A stretch of DNA of 64,000 bases from JACDAV01 sp964626755 (GTDB lineage: Bacteria; Chloroflexota; Limnocylindria; Limnocylindrales; CSP1-4): assembly GCA_964626755.1 (NCBI GenBank), contig CAZVGO010000045.1, positions 5,547 to 69,546 on the forward strand, read 5' to 3'. Within the stretch, counting starts at the first letter, position 1. Every line of letters starts with the position of its first letter. The notes below the pieces were generated by a model, which worked only from the letters and a program-made list of their open reading frames with translations, was not told where the DNA came from and did not search any database. Both the position numbers and the translations under genes were made by a program. Below, in pieces: positions 24,081 to 32,679 of this stretch.

Positions 24081-25214
24081 GTGACCGCTACCGACGGACA
24101 GGAGACCGACCGACGCTGGCTCATCCTGCTGGTGGCCGTGGTCGCAAGCCGCGTCATCGTACTTGCCGCCGCCGCCCTGGCCGAGGCTTCGCTGGACCTC
24201 ACCGTCGCGGGAGCCACCAGCGCCAGCGGCGCACAGCTTCGAGTGGTGGACGTCCCGCTGCTCGCCAGCCTGAGCTCGTGGGACGGCTTCTACTACCTCG
24301 ACATCGCCCGCCACGGTTACGCCCCCGGCCCGGTCAACGGGCCCTATCCGAACACCGTGTTCTTCCCCCTCTTTCCCGTTCTCATCCGGATCGTCCATGA
24401 CCTGACCGGCATCGACTGGGTCGTGGCGGCCGTGGTCCTCTCGAACGTCGCGTTTGCGGCCTCCGTCGTGGTGTTCGCCCGTCTGGGGGCTCGCGTCATT
24501 GGCCCACGAGCGGTGCTGGCAGCGGTCCTGCTGTGTTTCGCCCCGGGCGGGACCGCGTTCAGCATGGTCTACGCCGACAGCCTCTTCCTGGTCGCGTCGA
24601 TCGGGTCGTTCCTGGCCGTCGAGCGGGGGTCGATCAGGTGGGCGGGGGTGCTGTACGCGCTGGCCACGCTGTCGAGGCCGGTCGGGATCCTGCTCGGGCT
24701 GCCGCTGCTCCTCATCGCACTCAAAAGGCGGGGCCGGGGGGTCGCCCTCCTCGCGCTCGCCGGCGGACCGGCCGCCCTTCTCGCATTCGCCGCGTACCAG
24801 GGGCTTTCCGTCGGCGACCCGCTGGCGTTCGTCAACGGGCAGGCGGCGTGGTCGGCTGGCCACGAGACGGTGAACGCCCCGACCGGCGGGACGCCGGCTG
24901 CCGGCGACGGCGGCCTCGGTTCCTTCGTCGGCCCGACGCTGCTCGCCGTCTTCCTTGCGTACGGGGTGGCGGCGATCGCGCCTCTGCGGCGGCGGGCCAT
25001 GGTGGCCTACGGCGCATACGGAGCGCTGGGGTTCACTTCAACCCTGGCGCTTGGGCGCCTCGTATCGTCGGATCGCTACGTCGCGGCGCTGTTCCCGGCC
25101 TACTGGACGGTGTCCGGCACGCACGTCGCGGTCCGCCTGCTGTGGGGAATCGGGTCGTGCGCCGCCCTGTTCTTCCTGTCGTACTTCATCTTCAGGCTGT
25201 CGCTGCCCCCTTGA
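24081..25214 (+). CDS. PIG-V-like membrane mannosyltransferase
   Basis: The GTG at 24081 gives 377 residues; an open frame running back to 22830 overlaps other genes and is ignored. The protein has about nine membrane segments. SWDGFYYLDIARHGY with FFPLFPVLIRI after the first segment is the hallmark of the PIG-V/DUF2029-like GT-C group, where the Asp of WD is catalytic and the donor is a polyprenyl-linked mannose. It probably adds mannose to a lipid or protein on the outer membrane face. It follows dodecin closely. Confidence 0.75.
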   Translation: MTATDGQETDRRWLILLVAVVASRVIVLAAAALAEASLDLTVAGATSASGAQLRVVDVPLLASLSSWDGFYYLDIARHGYAPGPVNGPYPNTVFFPLFPVLIRIVHDLTGIDWVVAAVVLSNVAFAASVVVFARLGARVIGPRAVLAAVLLCFAPGGTAFSMVYADSLFLVASIGSFLAVERGSIRWAGVLYALATLSRPVGILLGLPLLLIALKRRGRGVALLALAGGPAALLAFAAYQGLSVGDPLAFVNGQAAWSAGHETVNAPTGGTPAAGDGGLGSFVGPTLLAVFLAYGVAAIAPLRRRAMVAYGAYGALGFTSTLALGRLVSSDRYVAALFPAYWTVSGTHVAVRLLWGIGSCAALFFLSYFIFRLSLPP

Positions 25215-25291
25215 CCTCGCCGACGTCACCGTCGCGCCGCGGATCGATGCTCGCCTCGGCGTGGCGCTCGCCGGCAACGCCGCGACCCCCT

Positions 25292-26455
25292 CTATTCGCG
25301 GCCTTGGCCGGTTGCGATCCAGCCAGCGCTGCCATACACGCCTGCCGGAACCGTGCGCTCCCCGACGGCGACCACGGTGTCCCCGATCACCGCGACGTCG
25401 AGTACATGCCGCTCAATGCCACCGATCCCGTCGAACGCCGTCCAGGACAAGCCGTCGGCACTGACCCACGAGCCGCCCGCGGACACCGCGACAAAGCCGA
25501 CGTCACCGGCCGCTGCCAGCACGGACTCTTGCTGCGGGGTGTCTTCATTCGCCGGCAGCCGGGCCCACACCTTGCGGTCGGCGGACCACCAGGCGACGGC
25601 GCCGTACTCGCACTCGCGAAGGAACTCGCACTTGGTTGCCTCGATCCCCCGGACGAGCGTCGACCAGCGTCCGACCGTGGCTGATGGATCGCCTGCAGGT
25701 GCGGTCCCTGGCAGGATGATCTGCTGCCATTTCACTCCGTCGGCCGACTGGAATGCGGCCGCGATTCGGCCATCCGGTCCTGTGGCCCCGGTGCCGATCC
25801 AACCGTCGGGGGCGGCTGTGATCGAAGACACGACTCCGTCGCTCAAGCCCATGTCATCCGACGACAGCCGCTCCCAGACGGCACCACCGACCGACCGGAT
25901 GCTGACGGCTTTCCCGGAGTCGTCGGTGCCGACCGCGAGCCATTCATCGCCCTTCCCCGCGAGCGAGGCGACATGGGCGTTGACAAATTGCGGTCCATCG
26001 GCGACTCGTTGCCACTCGACCCCATCCGATGACTGGAGGACAACTACCGTCGGACCGAGACCAAACGTTCCAACGATGGCGAACCCATCGTCATTGGCGG
26101 CCACGTCGACGAGGTGGACTTGCGCGAGCAACTCAGGTTCCCCGACACGGACCCAATCGCGGCCCTGCGCCGAAAACCAGATTGCACCGTTGCCGCCGGG
26201 CCCCGTCTCGTCGACGCCGATCGCGACCACGCCTTTCCGTGTCGCGGCGACGCCAGACAGGCTCAGGCTCCCATCCGACCGAGGAAGCGGTCGACCCTCC
26301 CACTGGACGGAGGACCACGTCCGCGCCAGTGCCGATCCAGGTGGCGCGGTCGGGGCAATCGGAGGGGAAGCCTGGGGCGACTGACACCCGATTACAACCG
26401 AGATCAAGAACACGGTCGAGCGTGCCGACCAGGCTCTCGCGCGACGGGCCGTCAT
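25292..26455 (-). CDS. Lipoprotein with beta-propeller (Asp-box-like) repeats
   Basis: The 387-residue product has a signal ending VVIGCQ (lipidated Cys24), then a Pro/Ala linker. The rest is made of blades with the recurring pattern V-W-S-DG--W: WFSAQGRDWVRVGEP, LQSSDGVEWQRVADGP, FQSADGVKWQQIILP, WWSADRKVWARLPAN and SWVSADGLSWTAFDG. These Asp-box-like turns mark a six- or seven-bladed propeller. It is surface-exposed; ligand unknown. It is separated from dnaB by 19 bases on the same strand. Confidence 0.7.
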   Translation of the reverse strand: MTARRARAWSARSTVFLISVVIGCQSPQASPPIAPTAPPGSALARTWSSVQWEGRPLPRSDGSLSLSGVAATRKGVVAIGVDETGPGGNGAIWFSAQGRDWVRVGEPELLAQVHLVDVAANDDGFAIVGTFGLGPTVVVLQSSDGVEWQRVADGPQFVNAHVASLAGKGDEWLAVGTDDSGKAVSIRSVGGAVWERLSSDDMGLSDGVVSSITAAPDGWIGTGATGPDGRIAAAFQSADGVKWQQIILPGTAPAGDPSATVGRWSTLVRGIEATKCEFLRECEYGAVAWWSADRKVWARLPANEDTPQQESVLAAAGDVGFVAVSAGGSWVSADGLSWTAFDGIGGIERHVLDVAVIGDTVVAVGERTVPAGVYGSAGWIATGQGRE

Positions 26456-26474
26456 CCTCGGATCAGGGTTCAGC

Positions 26475-27821
26475 CTAGGCCGTCTCGGCGTAGCGTTCGC
26501 CGGCGTAGCTCACGAAGCGGGTCTGCTGCTTCTTGAACCACAGCTCGATCTTGCCGGTGGGGCCATTCCGGTGCTTCGCGAGCTTGAGGTGGATGACCTC
26601 GCCGTCGGTCTCCTGATCGTCGGCCTTGTCCTTGTCACGCCAGAGGAACAGCACGAGGTCCGCGTCCTGCTCGATCGCTCCGGATTCGCGCAGGTCCGAC
26701 AGCCGGGGCTCGTTCTCGTTCCGCATCTCCGGCTGGCGGGAGAGCTGTGACAGGGCGATCACCGGCACGGACAGCTCGCGGGCGAGGGCCTTGAGCCCGC
26801 GGGAGATCTCCGACACTTCCTGGACGCGGTTTGCATCGCGCGACTGGACCTGTGCCTGCATGAGCTGGAGGTAGTCGACGACCACGAGGTCGAGACCGAC
26901 TTCCGCCTGGAGGCGGCGCGCCTTCGTCCGGAGCTCCATCGCCGAGATGTTCGGCGTGTCGTCGATGTAGATCGGCGCCTCCGACAGGGCATTCATCGCC
27001 GGGGCGATCCGGGCGAAGTCGAGCTCCTCGAGGAAGCCGGTCCGGAGCCGCTGCGAGTCGATGTTCGAGACGCTCGAGAGGAGTCGCAGCACGAGCTGCT
27101 CCTTGCTCATCTCGAGGCTGAACACCCCGACGCTCTTCTTCTCCTTCACCGCGGCGTGCTCCGCGATGTTCAGGGCGAGGCTTGTCTTCCCGACCGACGG
27201 ACGCGCGGCGACGATGATCAGGTCGCTCTTCTGGAGGCCGGTTGTCAGCGCGTCAAGGTCGTTGAACCCCGTCCGGACCCCGCTGATCTCGCCCCGATGG
27301 GCGTGCAGGTAGTCGAGCCGGTCGTACGCCTCGTGGAGGAGGTCCTTGAGCTTGCTGAACCCGACTGTGATCCGGCGGTTGCTGACCTGGAAGAGTTCAC
27401 TCTCGGCCCGATCGATCGCCTCCTGGATCTCCGCCGGATCCTCGTAGCCGATGCCGGCGATCTTGCCGGCCGCGCCGATCAGGTTCCGCAGGACCGCCTT
27501 GCGCTCGACGATCCGCGCGTACTGGACCGCGTGGACGGCGGTTGGTGTCTGGTCGGACAGGCTCGACAGGTAGGCACGCCCGCCAATCGGCTCGAGGTCG
27601 TTGCCCCGCTCGAGTGCCTCGGCAACCGTGAGGATGTCGATGGGCTCGCGGCGCTCGAACAGATCGAGGATCGCCCGGTAGATCGTGCCGTTCGACTGCC
27701 GATAAAAGTCCTCGGGCTTCAGGAACTCGGCGATCTCGACGACGACGTCGCGGTCGATGAGGATCGCACCGAGCACCGATTGCTCGGCCTCGAGGCTCTG
27801 GGGCGGCAGGCGATCGATCAC
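26475..27821 (-). CDS. dnaB: Replicative DNA helicase DnaB
   Basis: The GTG at 27821 gives 448 residues starting at IDRLPPQSLEAEQSVLGAIL, the usual DnaB N-terminus; an upstream frame to 27869 adds unrelated residues. The N-terminal collar domain occupies about 1-130 and a linker helix follows. The RecA-type motor has Walker A ARPSVGKTS, Walker B LVVVDYLQLM, and motif H4 QLSRQPEMRNENEPRLSDLR. It unwinds DNA at the replication fork as a hexamer. A LexA box and three DnaA-box-like motifs lie 80-190 bases upstream, which suggests damage- or initiation-linked control. Confidence 0.93.
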   Translation of the reverse strand: MIDRLPPQSLEAEQSVLGAILIDRDVVVEIAEFLKPEDFYRQSNGTIYRAILDLFERREPIDILTVAEALERGNDLEPIGGRAYLSSLSDQTPTAVHAVQYARIVERKAVLRNLIGAAGKIAGIGYEDPAEIQEAIDRAESELFQVSNRRITVGFSKLKDLLHEAYDRLDYLHAHRGEISGVRTGFNDLDALTTGLQKSDLIIVAARPSVGKTSLALNIAEHAAVKEKKSVGVFSLEMSKEQLVLRLLSSVSNIDSQRLRTGFLEELDFARIAPAMNALSEAPIYIDDTPNISAMELRTKARRLQAEVGLDLVVVDYLQLMQAQVQSRDANRVQEVSEISRGLKALARELSVPVIALSQLSRQPEMRNENEPRLSDLRESGAIEQDADLVLFLWRDKDKADDQETDGEVIHLKLAKHRNGPTGKIELWFKKQQTRFVSYAGERYAETA

Positions 27822-27902
27822 GGGCGCACGGCACTCTGCATCTCTACTCCTCGGTCTGTGGTCGCACAACCATCGCTGGCTGGCCCGGCGACGAGAAGGG
27901 GC

Positions 27903-27989
27903 TTGTCCACGAACTGTCAGGACCGATACGTGGACGGCCTAGGGAGAAGTGACTCCGGCCGTGGATAAGAGGACCAAGTCTGTGGACAT
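27903..27989. promoter_or_regulatory. Cluster of DnaA-box-like motifs upstream of dnaB
   Basis: Compared with the consensus TTATCCACA: TTGTCCACG at 27903-27911 (plus, 7/9), TTATCCACG at 27960-27968 (minus, 8/9) and ATGTCCACA at 27981-27989 (minus, 7/9). Three near-matches in 87 bases of a short intergenic stretch could allow DnaA control of dnaB. Confidence 0.35.
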
Positions 27990-27999
27990 GGACAGTATA

Positions 28000-28011
28000 G
28001 AACACCTGTTC
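28000..28011. promoter_or_regulatory. LexA (SOS) box
   Basis: GAACACCTGTTC has the GAAC-N4-GTTC form, identical to the box at 42120. It lies between dnaB (starts 27821, minus) and the repeat protein (starts 28192, plus) and may control either. Confidence 0.65.
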
Positions 28012-28191
28012 ACATGTCAAGAGATCATTCGGCGGGTCTCGCGCCGCCAGGGGCCTGATGCGTGCGACAAGTCGGCTGGAGGACAGTCGAACCGTCGTGC
28101 GCCGTACTTGACTCACGCTCGTGAGCGGTCAAGATGAGGCCTATCCGACAGCGGACCCGCTCTCCATTCCGCCCGTAGAGGAGCCCGAGCG

Positions 28192-28578
28192 ATGCCACAG
28201 AGAATGAGAAAGATCATCGGCAAGGCAGTCGGCGACGACGACACCGAGGGCCACCGCCGCCAGGTCGGCAAGGCCGTCGGCGACGACGACACCGAGGGCC
28301 ACCGCCGCCAGGTCGGCAAGGCCGTCGGCGACGACGACACCGAGGGCCACCGCCGCCAGGTCGGCAAGGCAGTCGGCGACGACGACACCGAGGGCCACCG
28401 CCGCCAGGTCGGCAAGGCGATCGGCGACGACGACACCGAGGGCCAGTCGATGCTCTCGAACCCGCTGCTCAATCGCCAGCTCGCCTCGATTCGCGAACAG
28501 GAGATCCAGCGGAACCTCAAGCAGCGCCAGAAGGTCGACGAGGCGCGGCGGCCCTACAACAAGCGGGAGCGCGGCTGA
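28192..28578 (+). CDS. Repeat protein with five GKAVGDDDTEGHRRQV units
   Basis: An ATG with GAGGAG about 8 bases upstream gives 128 residues. After MPQRMRKII come four 16-residue units and a shorter fifth, then a charged helical tail (LLNRQLASIREQEIQRNLKQ, ERARRPYNKRERG-like). Each unit alternates a DDD acidic turn with a basic HRR, so the chain is probably disordered or polyampholytic and could bind nucleic acid or metal. No membrane or signal sequence is present. It has a good terminator at 28604. No family is recognised; the nearby LexA box makes SOS control possible. Confidence 0.7.
   Translation: MPQRMRKIIGKAVGDDDTEGHRRQVGKAVGDDDTEGHRRQVGKAVGDDDTEGHRRQVGKAVGDDDTEGHRRQVGKAIGDDDTEGQSMLSNPLLNRQLASIREQEIQRNLKQRQKVDEARRPYNKRERG
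28219..28443 (+). repeat. 48-bp tandem repeat inside the repeat protein gene
   Basis: Units start at 28219, 28267, 28315 and 28363, each 48 bases, with a fifth partial unit at 28411-28443. The first four are almost identical, differing by one base in the fifth codon region (GCA or GCC) and the last has GCGATC for GCAGTC. The uniformity points to recent expansion or continuing homogenisation. Confidence 0.85.
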
Positions 28579-28603
28579 TCGTCACGGGCTCCCACGGCCT
28601 CAG

Positions 28604-28636
28604 ACGGGACGGAGTCGCGAGACCCGTCCCGTTTCC
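28604..28636 (+). terminator. Intrinsic terminator after the repeat protein gene
   Basis: ACGGGACGG (28604-28612) pairs with CCGTCCCGT (28624-28632) and is followed by TTTCCTATT. Twenty-five bases separate it from the stop codon, and it isolates the gene from the Crp/Fnr gene downstream. Confidence 0.7.
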
Positions 28637-28717
28637 TATTGCCTGGCTGACCGCTTCGTTTGGCGGGGTAGAATTCGGCACTCTGATCGGCGGCCCGCCG
28701 AGAGCGTCGAGGTTCCG

Positions 28718-29425
28718 ATGACCGACACGGTCGCCATGGGGCTCGCGACCGAGGCACTGCGTCGGTGCCGGCTCTTTGCCCGCGTCGACGCCGAGTCGCT
28801 CGCGCTGTGCGCCGCCGGCCTCCGGGTTCGGCGGTACCACAAGAACGAGACGATCTTCCACCAGGGCGACCCTGGCGACTCGCTCTACATCGTCGAGTCG
28901 GGCTCGGTGAAGATCGTCCTCCCGTCCCCGGAGGGCGAGGAGGGGGCGATCATCGCGACCCTGGGGAGCGGCGAGTTCTTCGGGGAGCTGGCACTGCTCG
29001 ACGGCGCGCCGCACTCTGCGACCGCCGTCGCGATCGAGCCGACCCAGACCCAGGTGCTCAGTCGGGAGACGTTCGACCAGCTGATCGAGACCCAGCCGGC
29101 GCTCCGCCGGGCGTTATTCGCGGGCCTGGCCGCTGAGCTTCGACGGCTCACCGACCACGTCGAGGATCTCTACTTCCTCGACCTGCCCGGGCGGCTCGCG
29201 AGCGGCCTCGTCCGCCGCGCGCGACAGCAGCATCCCGACAGCCCGACTGACGTCCGGCTCGACTGGCCGTTCACCCAGAGCGAGCTGGCGGCGATGGTCG
29301 GAGGCACCCGTCAATCGGTGAATCGCTTGCTCGTCGACCTTTCGGCGCGCGGGCTCATCCGGATCGAGGGCGACGTTCTCGTCATCCCGGACGTGGAGCG
29401 GCTGGCGCAGACGGTCGAGCGGTGA
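28718..29425 (+). CDS. Crp/Fnr-family transcription regulator
   Basis: The 235-residue protein has a cyclic-nucleotide-binding beta-roll at about residues 15-130 (IFHQGDPGDSLYIVESGSVK; GEFFGELALLDGAPHSATAV), a dimer helix and a winged helix-turn-helix (TQSELAAMVGGTRQSVNRLL at about 190-210). The FGELALLDG with R or S two residues later is the phosphate cassette; here the Arg is replaced (APHSA), so cAMP may not be the ligand. A TAGAAT at 28669-28674 is a likely -10. The GAF gene begins 3 bases after the stop. Nearby cyclase and cNMP-MFS genes suggest a shared signalling theme. Confidence 0.85.
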   Translation: MTDTVAMGLATEALRRCRLFARVDAESLALCAAGLRVRRYHKNETIFHQGDPGDSLYIVESGSVKIVLPSPEGEEGAIIATLGSGEFFGELALLDGAPHSATAVAIEPTQTQVLSRETFDQLIETQPALRRALFAGLAAELRRLTDHVEDLYFLDLPGRLASGLVRRARQQHPDSPTDVRLDWPFTQSELAAMVGGTRQSVNRLLVDLSARGLIRIEGDVLVIPDVERLAQTVER

Positions 29426-29428
29426 TGG

Positions 29429-30223
29429 GTGGCCGCTGACCGGCGCCGCCGGCTCGATCGCGATGCGGTCTCCCTGCTCGAGGCGATCGCGCTGCGGGCC
29501 GAAGTCGGGCGTCGGATCCACGGCGACAGCGCCCGCGCCGTGCTGCGCTCGATCGTCGAGGCGACCGTGGCCCTGTTCGACGCCGAGGCTGCCTCGATCG
29601 CCCTCTACGACGCGACCGCGGACCGCCTCGTGTTCGAGGTCGCGGCGGGCGAGCAGGGCCAGGGCGTAATCGGCCTGTCCATCGCGCCCGACCAGGGGAT
29701 CGCGGGTTACGTATTCAGGACGGGCCAGGCGCTCGCCCTGTCGGATGTGGAGCACGACGCCCGCTTCGGGCGGGCGGTCGCCGAGCAGACCGCCTATCTG
29801 CCGCGTTCGATCGTGGCCGTGCCGCTCGTCAGCGAGGACCGGACGATCGGCGTCCTCGAGGTGCTCGACAAGCGCAGCGCCCCGACGTTCTCTCTCCGTG
29901 ACATCGAGCTGGCTGCGATCTTCGCCCAGCAGGCGGCGACCGCGATCAGCGCAGCCCGGGTCGAGAAGGACGTTGCAACGCTCCTCGCATCCGGCCTGGT
30001 GGCTCTCGCGAGCCCCGACGATCCGGACCCGGGCACGGTCGACCAGATCGTCGCGGCCGCGACCGCCGACCTGGGGCGGGACGATGAGTCGCGGCTGTGG
30101 GCGCTCGCCGAAGCCGTGGCCCGCGTCCGGTCGGCCGATCCGGCGCAGCTCGAGCTCGTGACCGAGATCCTCGATGCGCTGGGTCGCCAGGCGGCTCGCG
30201 AGAAGCGGCGGCGCCGGCGGTGA
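29429..30223 (+). CDS. GAF-domain protein
   Basis: A GTG start gives 264 residues, 3 bases after the regulator's stop. Residues about 20-175 form a GAF domain: ATVALFDAEAASIALYD, QGVIGLSIAPDQGIAGYVFR, AVPLVSEDRTIGVLEVLDK and FSLRDIELAAIFAQQAATAI. The remaining 85 residues are helical with no output domain. It probably binds a small ligand or works as a partner of the upstream regulator or the downstream subtilase, whose start overlaps its stop (GTGA). Confidence 0.8.
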   Translation: MAADRRRRLDRDAVSLLEAIALRAEVGRRIHGDSARAVLRSIVEATVALFDAEAASIALYDATADRLVFEVAAGEQGQGVIGLSIAPDQGIAGYVFRTGQALALSDVEHDARFGRAVAEQTAYLPRSIVAVPLVSEDRTIGVLEVLDKRSAPTFSLRDIELAAIFAQQAATAISAARVEKDVATLLASGLVALASPDDPDPGTVDQIVAAATADLGRDDESRLWALAEAVARVRSADPAQLELVTEILDALGRQAAREKRRRRR

Positions 30224-31032
30224 CCGAGCTCGACCTGCCGGCCTGGAGTGAGCCGTTCGCCCTGGAACGCCGGGCCGAGCTTGCCCGCCTGGGCCCCTTC
30301 GACCCGCTCGACCGCGACGTGGCATTCGGGGGGAGCGACGGCAGCGGCGTCCGCGTCGCGATCATCGACTCGGGCATCGAAGGCGATCACCCGGCGGTCG
30401 GTGGCCGGCTCGTCCAGAGCCTCCGGGTCGAGCCGACGGACGAGGACCCGATTGTCGTCGACGATCCGGAGGCGATCGACGTCGTTGGCCATGGGACGGC
30501 GTGCGCCGGGATCATCCACTCGCTGGCGCCCGCCGCCGAGCTCATCTCGATCCGCGTCCTGGGACCTGACAACAAGGGCAAGGGAGCATACTTCGCCACC
30601 GGCTTGATCTGGGCGATCGAGCACGGCGTCACGGTGGCGAACCTGAGCCTGTCGTCGAGGAGCGAAGAGCTCTTTCCGCTGTTCCACGAGCTGACCGACG
30701 AGGCCTACTTCGGAAACGTGCTGCTGGTCAGTGCCGCGAACAACGTCCCCGGCCCAAGCTACCCCTCGCTGTTCTCGTCGGTCGTCTCCGTAGCAGCCCA
30801 CGACGTGGCCGATCCGTGGACCTGGTACTACAACCCCAAGCCGCCGGTCGAGTTCGGGGCCTACGGCCTCGACGTCGACGTCGCCTGGCAGGATGGCGGG
30901 CGGATCGTCGCCACCGGCAACAGCTTCGCGGCGCCGCACATCGCCGGTCTCGCGGCTCTCATCCGCTCCAAGCACCCGAACGCGACGCCCTTCGAGGTCA
31001 AGTCGATGCTGGCCGCGACCGCGAATCGCTGA
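30220..31032 (+). CDS. Subtilisin-like serine protease, cytoplasmic form
   Basis: The GTG at 30220 overlaps the GAF stop (GTGA); 270 residues. The S8 triad is complete: D50 (IIDSGIE), H91 (GHGTACAG) and S235 (GNSFAAPH), with oxyanion Asn in AANN (174-175). There is no signal peptide or pro-domain, so it acts inside the cell or is exported by another route. Similar short subtilases appear next to regulators or in peptide maturation clusters. The last 35 bases overlap the convergent MFS gene (30998-32677). Confidence 0.85.
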   Translation: MTELDLPAWSEPFALERRAELARLGPFDPLDRDVAFGGSDGSGVRVAIIDSGIEGDHPAVGGRLVQSLRVEPTDEDPIVVDDPEAIDVVGHGTACAGIIHSLAPAAELISIRVLGPDNKGKGAYFATGLIWAIEHGVTVANLSLSSRSEELFPLFHELTDEAYFGNVLLVSAANNVPGPSYPSLFSSVVSVAAHDVADPWTWYYNPKPPVEFGAYGLDVDVAWQDGGRIVATGNSFAAPHIAGLAALIRSKHPNATPFEVKSMLAATANR

Positions 31033-32677
31033 CAGACGGCGCCCCGCGATAGAGGGCGAGGAGGCGAGGCCTCAGGTCCGGCGCGGACGATACGAGCTCG
31101 AGGAAGTCGTCGGCGTCGAGGGCGAGGAGCCGGCCGTCGGTCGTTGCCGTCACGGTGGCCGTTCGCGACGCACCCGCCAGGAGCCCGATCTCGCCGAAGA
31201 CGTCATCACGGCCGAGGGTGCGGAGGTGACGGGGGGCCGTGCCGGCCTCTGACTGCGAGACCCGGAAGTCGCCGTCGAGGATCACGTAGAAGCGGTCGGC
31301 CGGCTCGCCCTGCCGGACGACGGTCTCGCCGGCACCAACCTCGAGCGGCTTCGCACGCGCGAGGGCGATCGCGAGGCGGCCCTCCGGAATGCCCGTGAAC
31401 AGCGTCAGCTTTGCGAGGCGCTGCGCGACGGCCTCGATCGCGGCCGGGGGCCCGGGCGGCAGGGCGTCGCCCAGCAGCACGACGCCACCCAAGGCTCCCG
31501 CCACGACGACGAGGGCTGAGACGACGAGCACGATTGGGATCCCGAACTGGCCGGCGAGCACGGGCAGCACGAGGGACCCGGCGGCGTAGGCGAGGATCGT
31601 AAGTGTCTCGACCACACCGATGGCCCGCCCTCGTGCCGCGTCCGGAACGAGCCGCTGGAGGATGGTCGTGCTGACCACCTCCGCGACGAGGCTGCCCGCC
31701 GACGCGACGGCCATCGCGACGAACGCGAATGCGAGCGACGGCACCCACCCGAGCACCGCGAGGCCGGCCGCGAAGACGAGCGTCCCGACAAGCAGGATCG
31801 TGCGCGGGCTCACGTTGATGACAAGGGCGCCCGAGGCGACCGCCCCAAGAACGGCACCCAGGCCCATTCCGGCATTGAGGTAGCCCGTGCCCTCCTCGCC
31901 GGCACCGAGCTGTTCGACCGCCAGCACGACCGTCAGGATGCCCAGTCCGCCGAAGGCAAACGCGGCCGTGAGGTCGGCGAGCGTCAGGCCGGCGATCGGG
32001 CGGACGACCGCCCGGAGCGACTTTGGTGCGTCATCGCCGCCCACCGGGGCGTCTTCAGTGTCGCCTGTCGACCCCTGGGCTGCCGGTCGGATCGATGGCA
32101 GGCCCCACAGGACCACTGCGACGATTGCGAAGGACGCCGCGTTGAGAAGGAACGCCGCCGTCAGCCCGGTCGTTGCGATCAGGATCCCGGCGATTCCGGG
32201 GCCGATGATGAACGCCAGGTTGTCGAGCGTCGACCAGGCGCTATTGGCTGGACCCAGCTCCGACTCGTCCCTGACGATCGATGGCAGATAGGCTCCGATC
32301 GCCGGGCTGAAGAAGGCCGAGAAGCTTGCCGCGGCGATGGACAGGGCGACGACCCAGCCGACCGGCGCGTCCGTAGCCACGAGCCAGGCCAGGACCACCA
32401 TGAGTGCCCCGCGGGCGACGTCGGTCACGAGCAGGATGAGCCGCCGATCGAACCGATCGGCCACGATGCCCGCCGGGATCGAGAGGAACACGTACGGCAG
32501 GACCCTCGCCGCACCAACGATCCCCAGCAGGACGGTGTCCTGGCTCTCGCGGTAGACGACGATCAGGAGCGCGACCAGGTAGAGCCAGTCCCCGATCGAG
32601 GACACAAACTCGCCGGCCAGCAGCCGGCTGAGCGGCCGGTTGTCGAGGATCCGCCGATAGCCGGCCAGCGCGCCCAC
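30998..32677 (-). CDS. MFS transporter with C-terminal cyclic-nucleotide-binding domain
   Basis: A GTG start gives 559 residues. About 12 membrane segments occupy residues 20-400 (DRFDRRLILLVTDVARG is the signature loop 2-3; an MFS motif lies near residue 75). From about residue 420 a cNMP-binding beta-roll follows: LTLFTGIPEGRLAIALARAK, VRQGEPADRFYVILDGDFRV and DVFGEIGLLAGASRTATVTA. The transporter is therefore probably gated or sensed by a cyclic nucleotide. It starts 2 bases after the giant cyclase stop, so the two are one operon. Substrate unknown. Confidence 0.85.
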   Translation of the reverse strand: MGALAGYRRILDNRPLSRLLAGEFVSSIGDWLYLVALLIVVYRESQDTVLLGIVGAARVLPYVFLSIPAGIVADRFDRRLILLVTDVARGALMVVLAWLVATDAPVGWVVALSIAAASFSAFFSPAIGAYLPSIVRDESELGPANSAWSTLDNLAFIIGPGIAGILIATTGLTAAFLLNAASFAIVAVVLWGLPSIRPAAQGSTGDTEDAPVGGDDAPKSLRAVVRPIAGLTLADLTAAFAFGGLGILTVVLAVEQLGAGEEGTGYLNAGMGLGAVLGAVASGALVINVSPRTILLVGTLVFAAGLAVLGWVPSLAFAFVAMAVASAGSLVAEVVSTTILQRLVPDAARGRAIGVVETLTILAYAAGSLVLPVLAGQFGIPIVLVVSALVVVAGALGGVVLLGDALPPGPPAAIEAVAQRLAKLTLFTGIPEGRLAIALARAKPLEVGAGETVVRQGEPADRFYVILDGDFRVSQSEAGTAPRHLRTLGRDDVFGEIGLLAGASRTATVTATTDGRLLALDADDFLELVSSAPDLRPRLLALYRGAPSVSDSRSRPAST

Positions 32678-32679
32678 GC

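Noticed and set aside
28141..28520. Minus-strand repeat frame (ALGVVVADGLADLAAV units)
   Set aside because: It mirrors the plus-strand 16-residue repeat gene, which has the better start, ribosome site and terminator.
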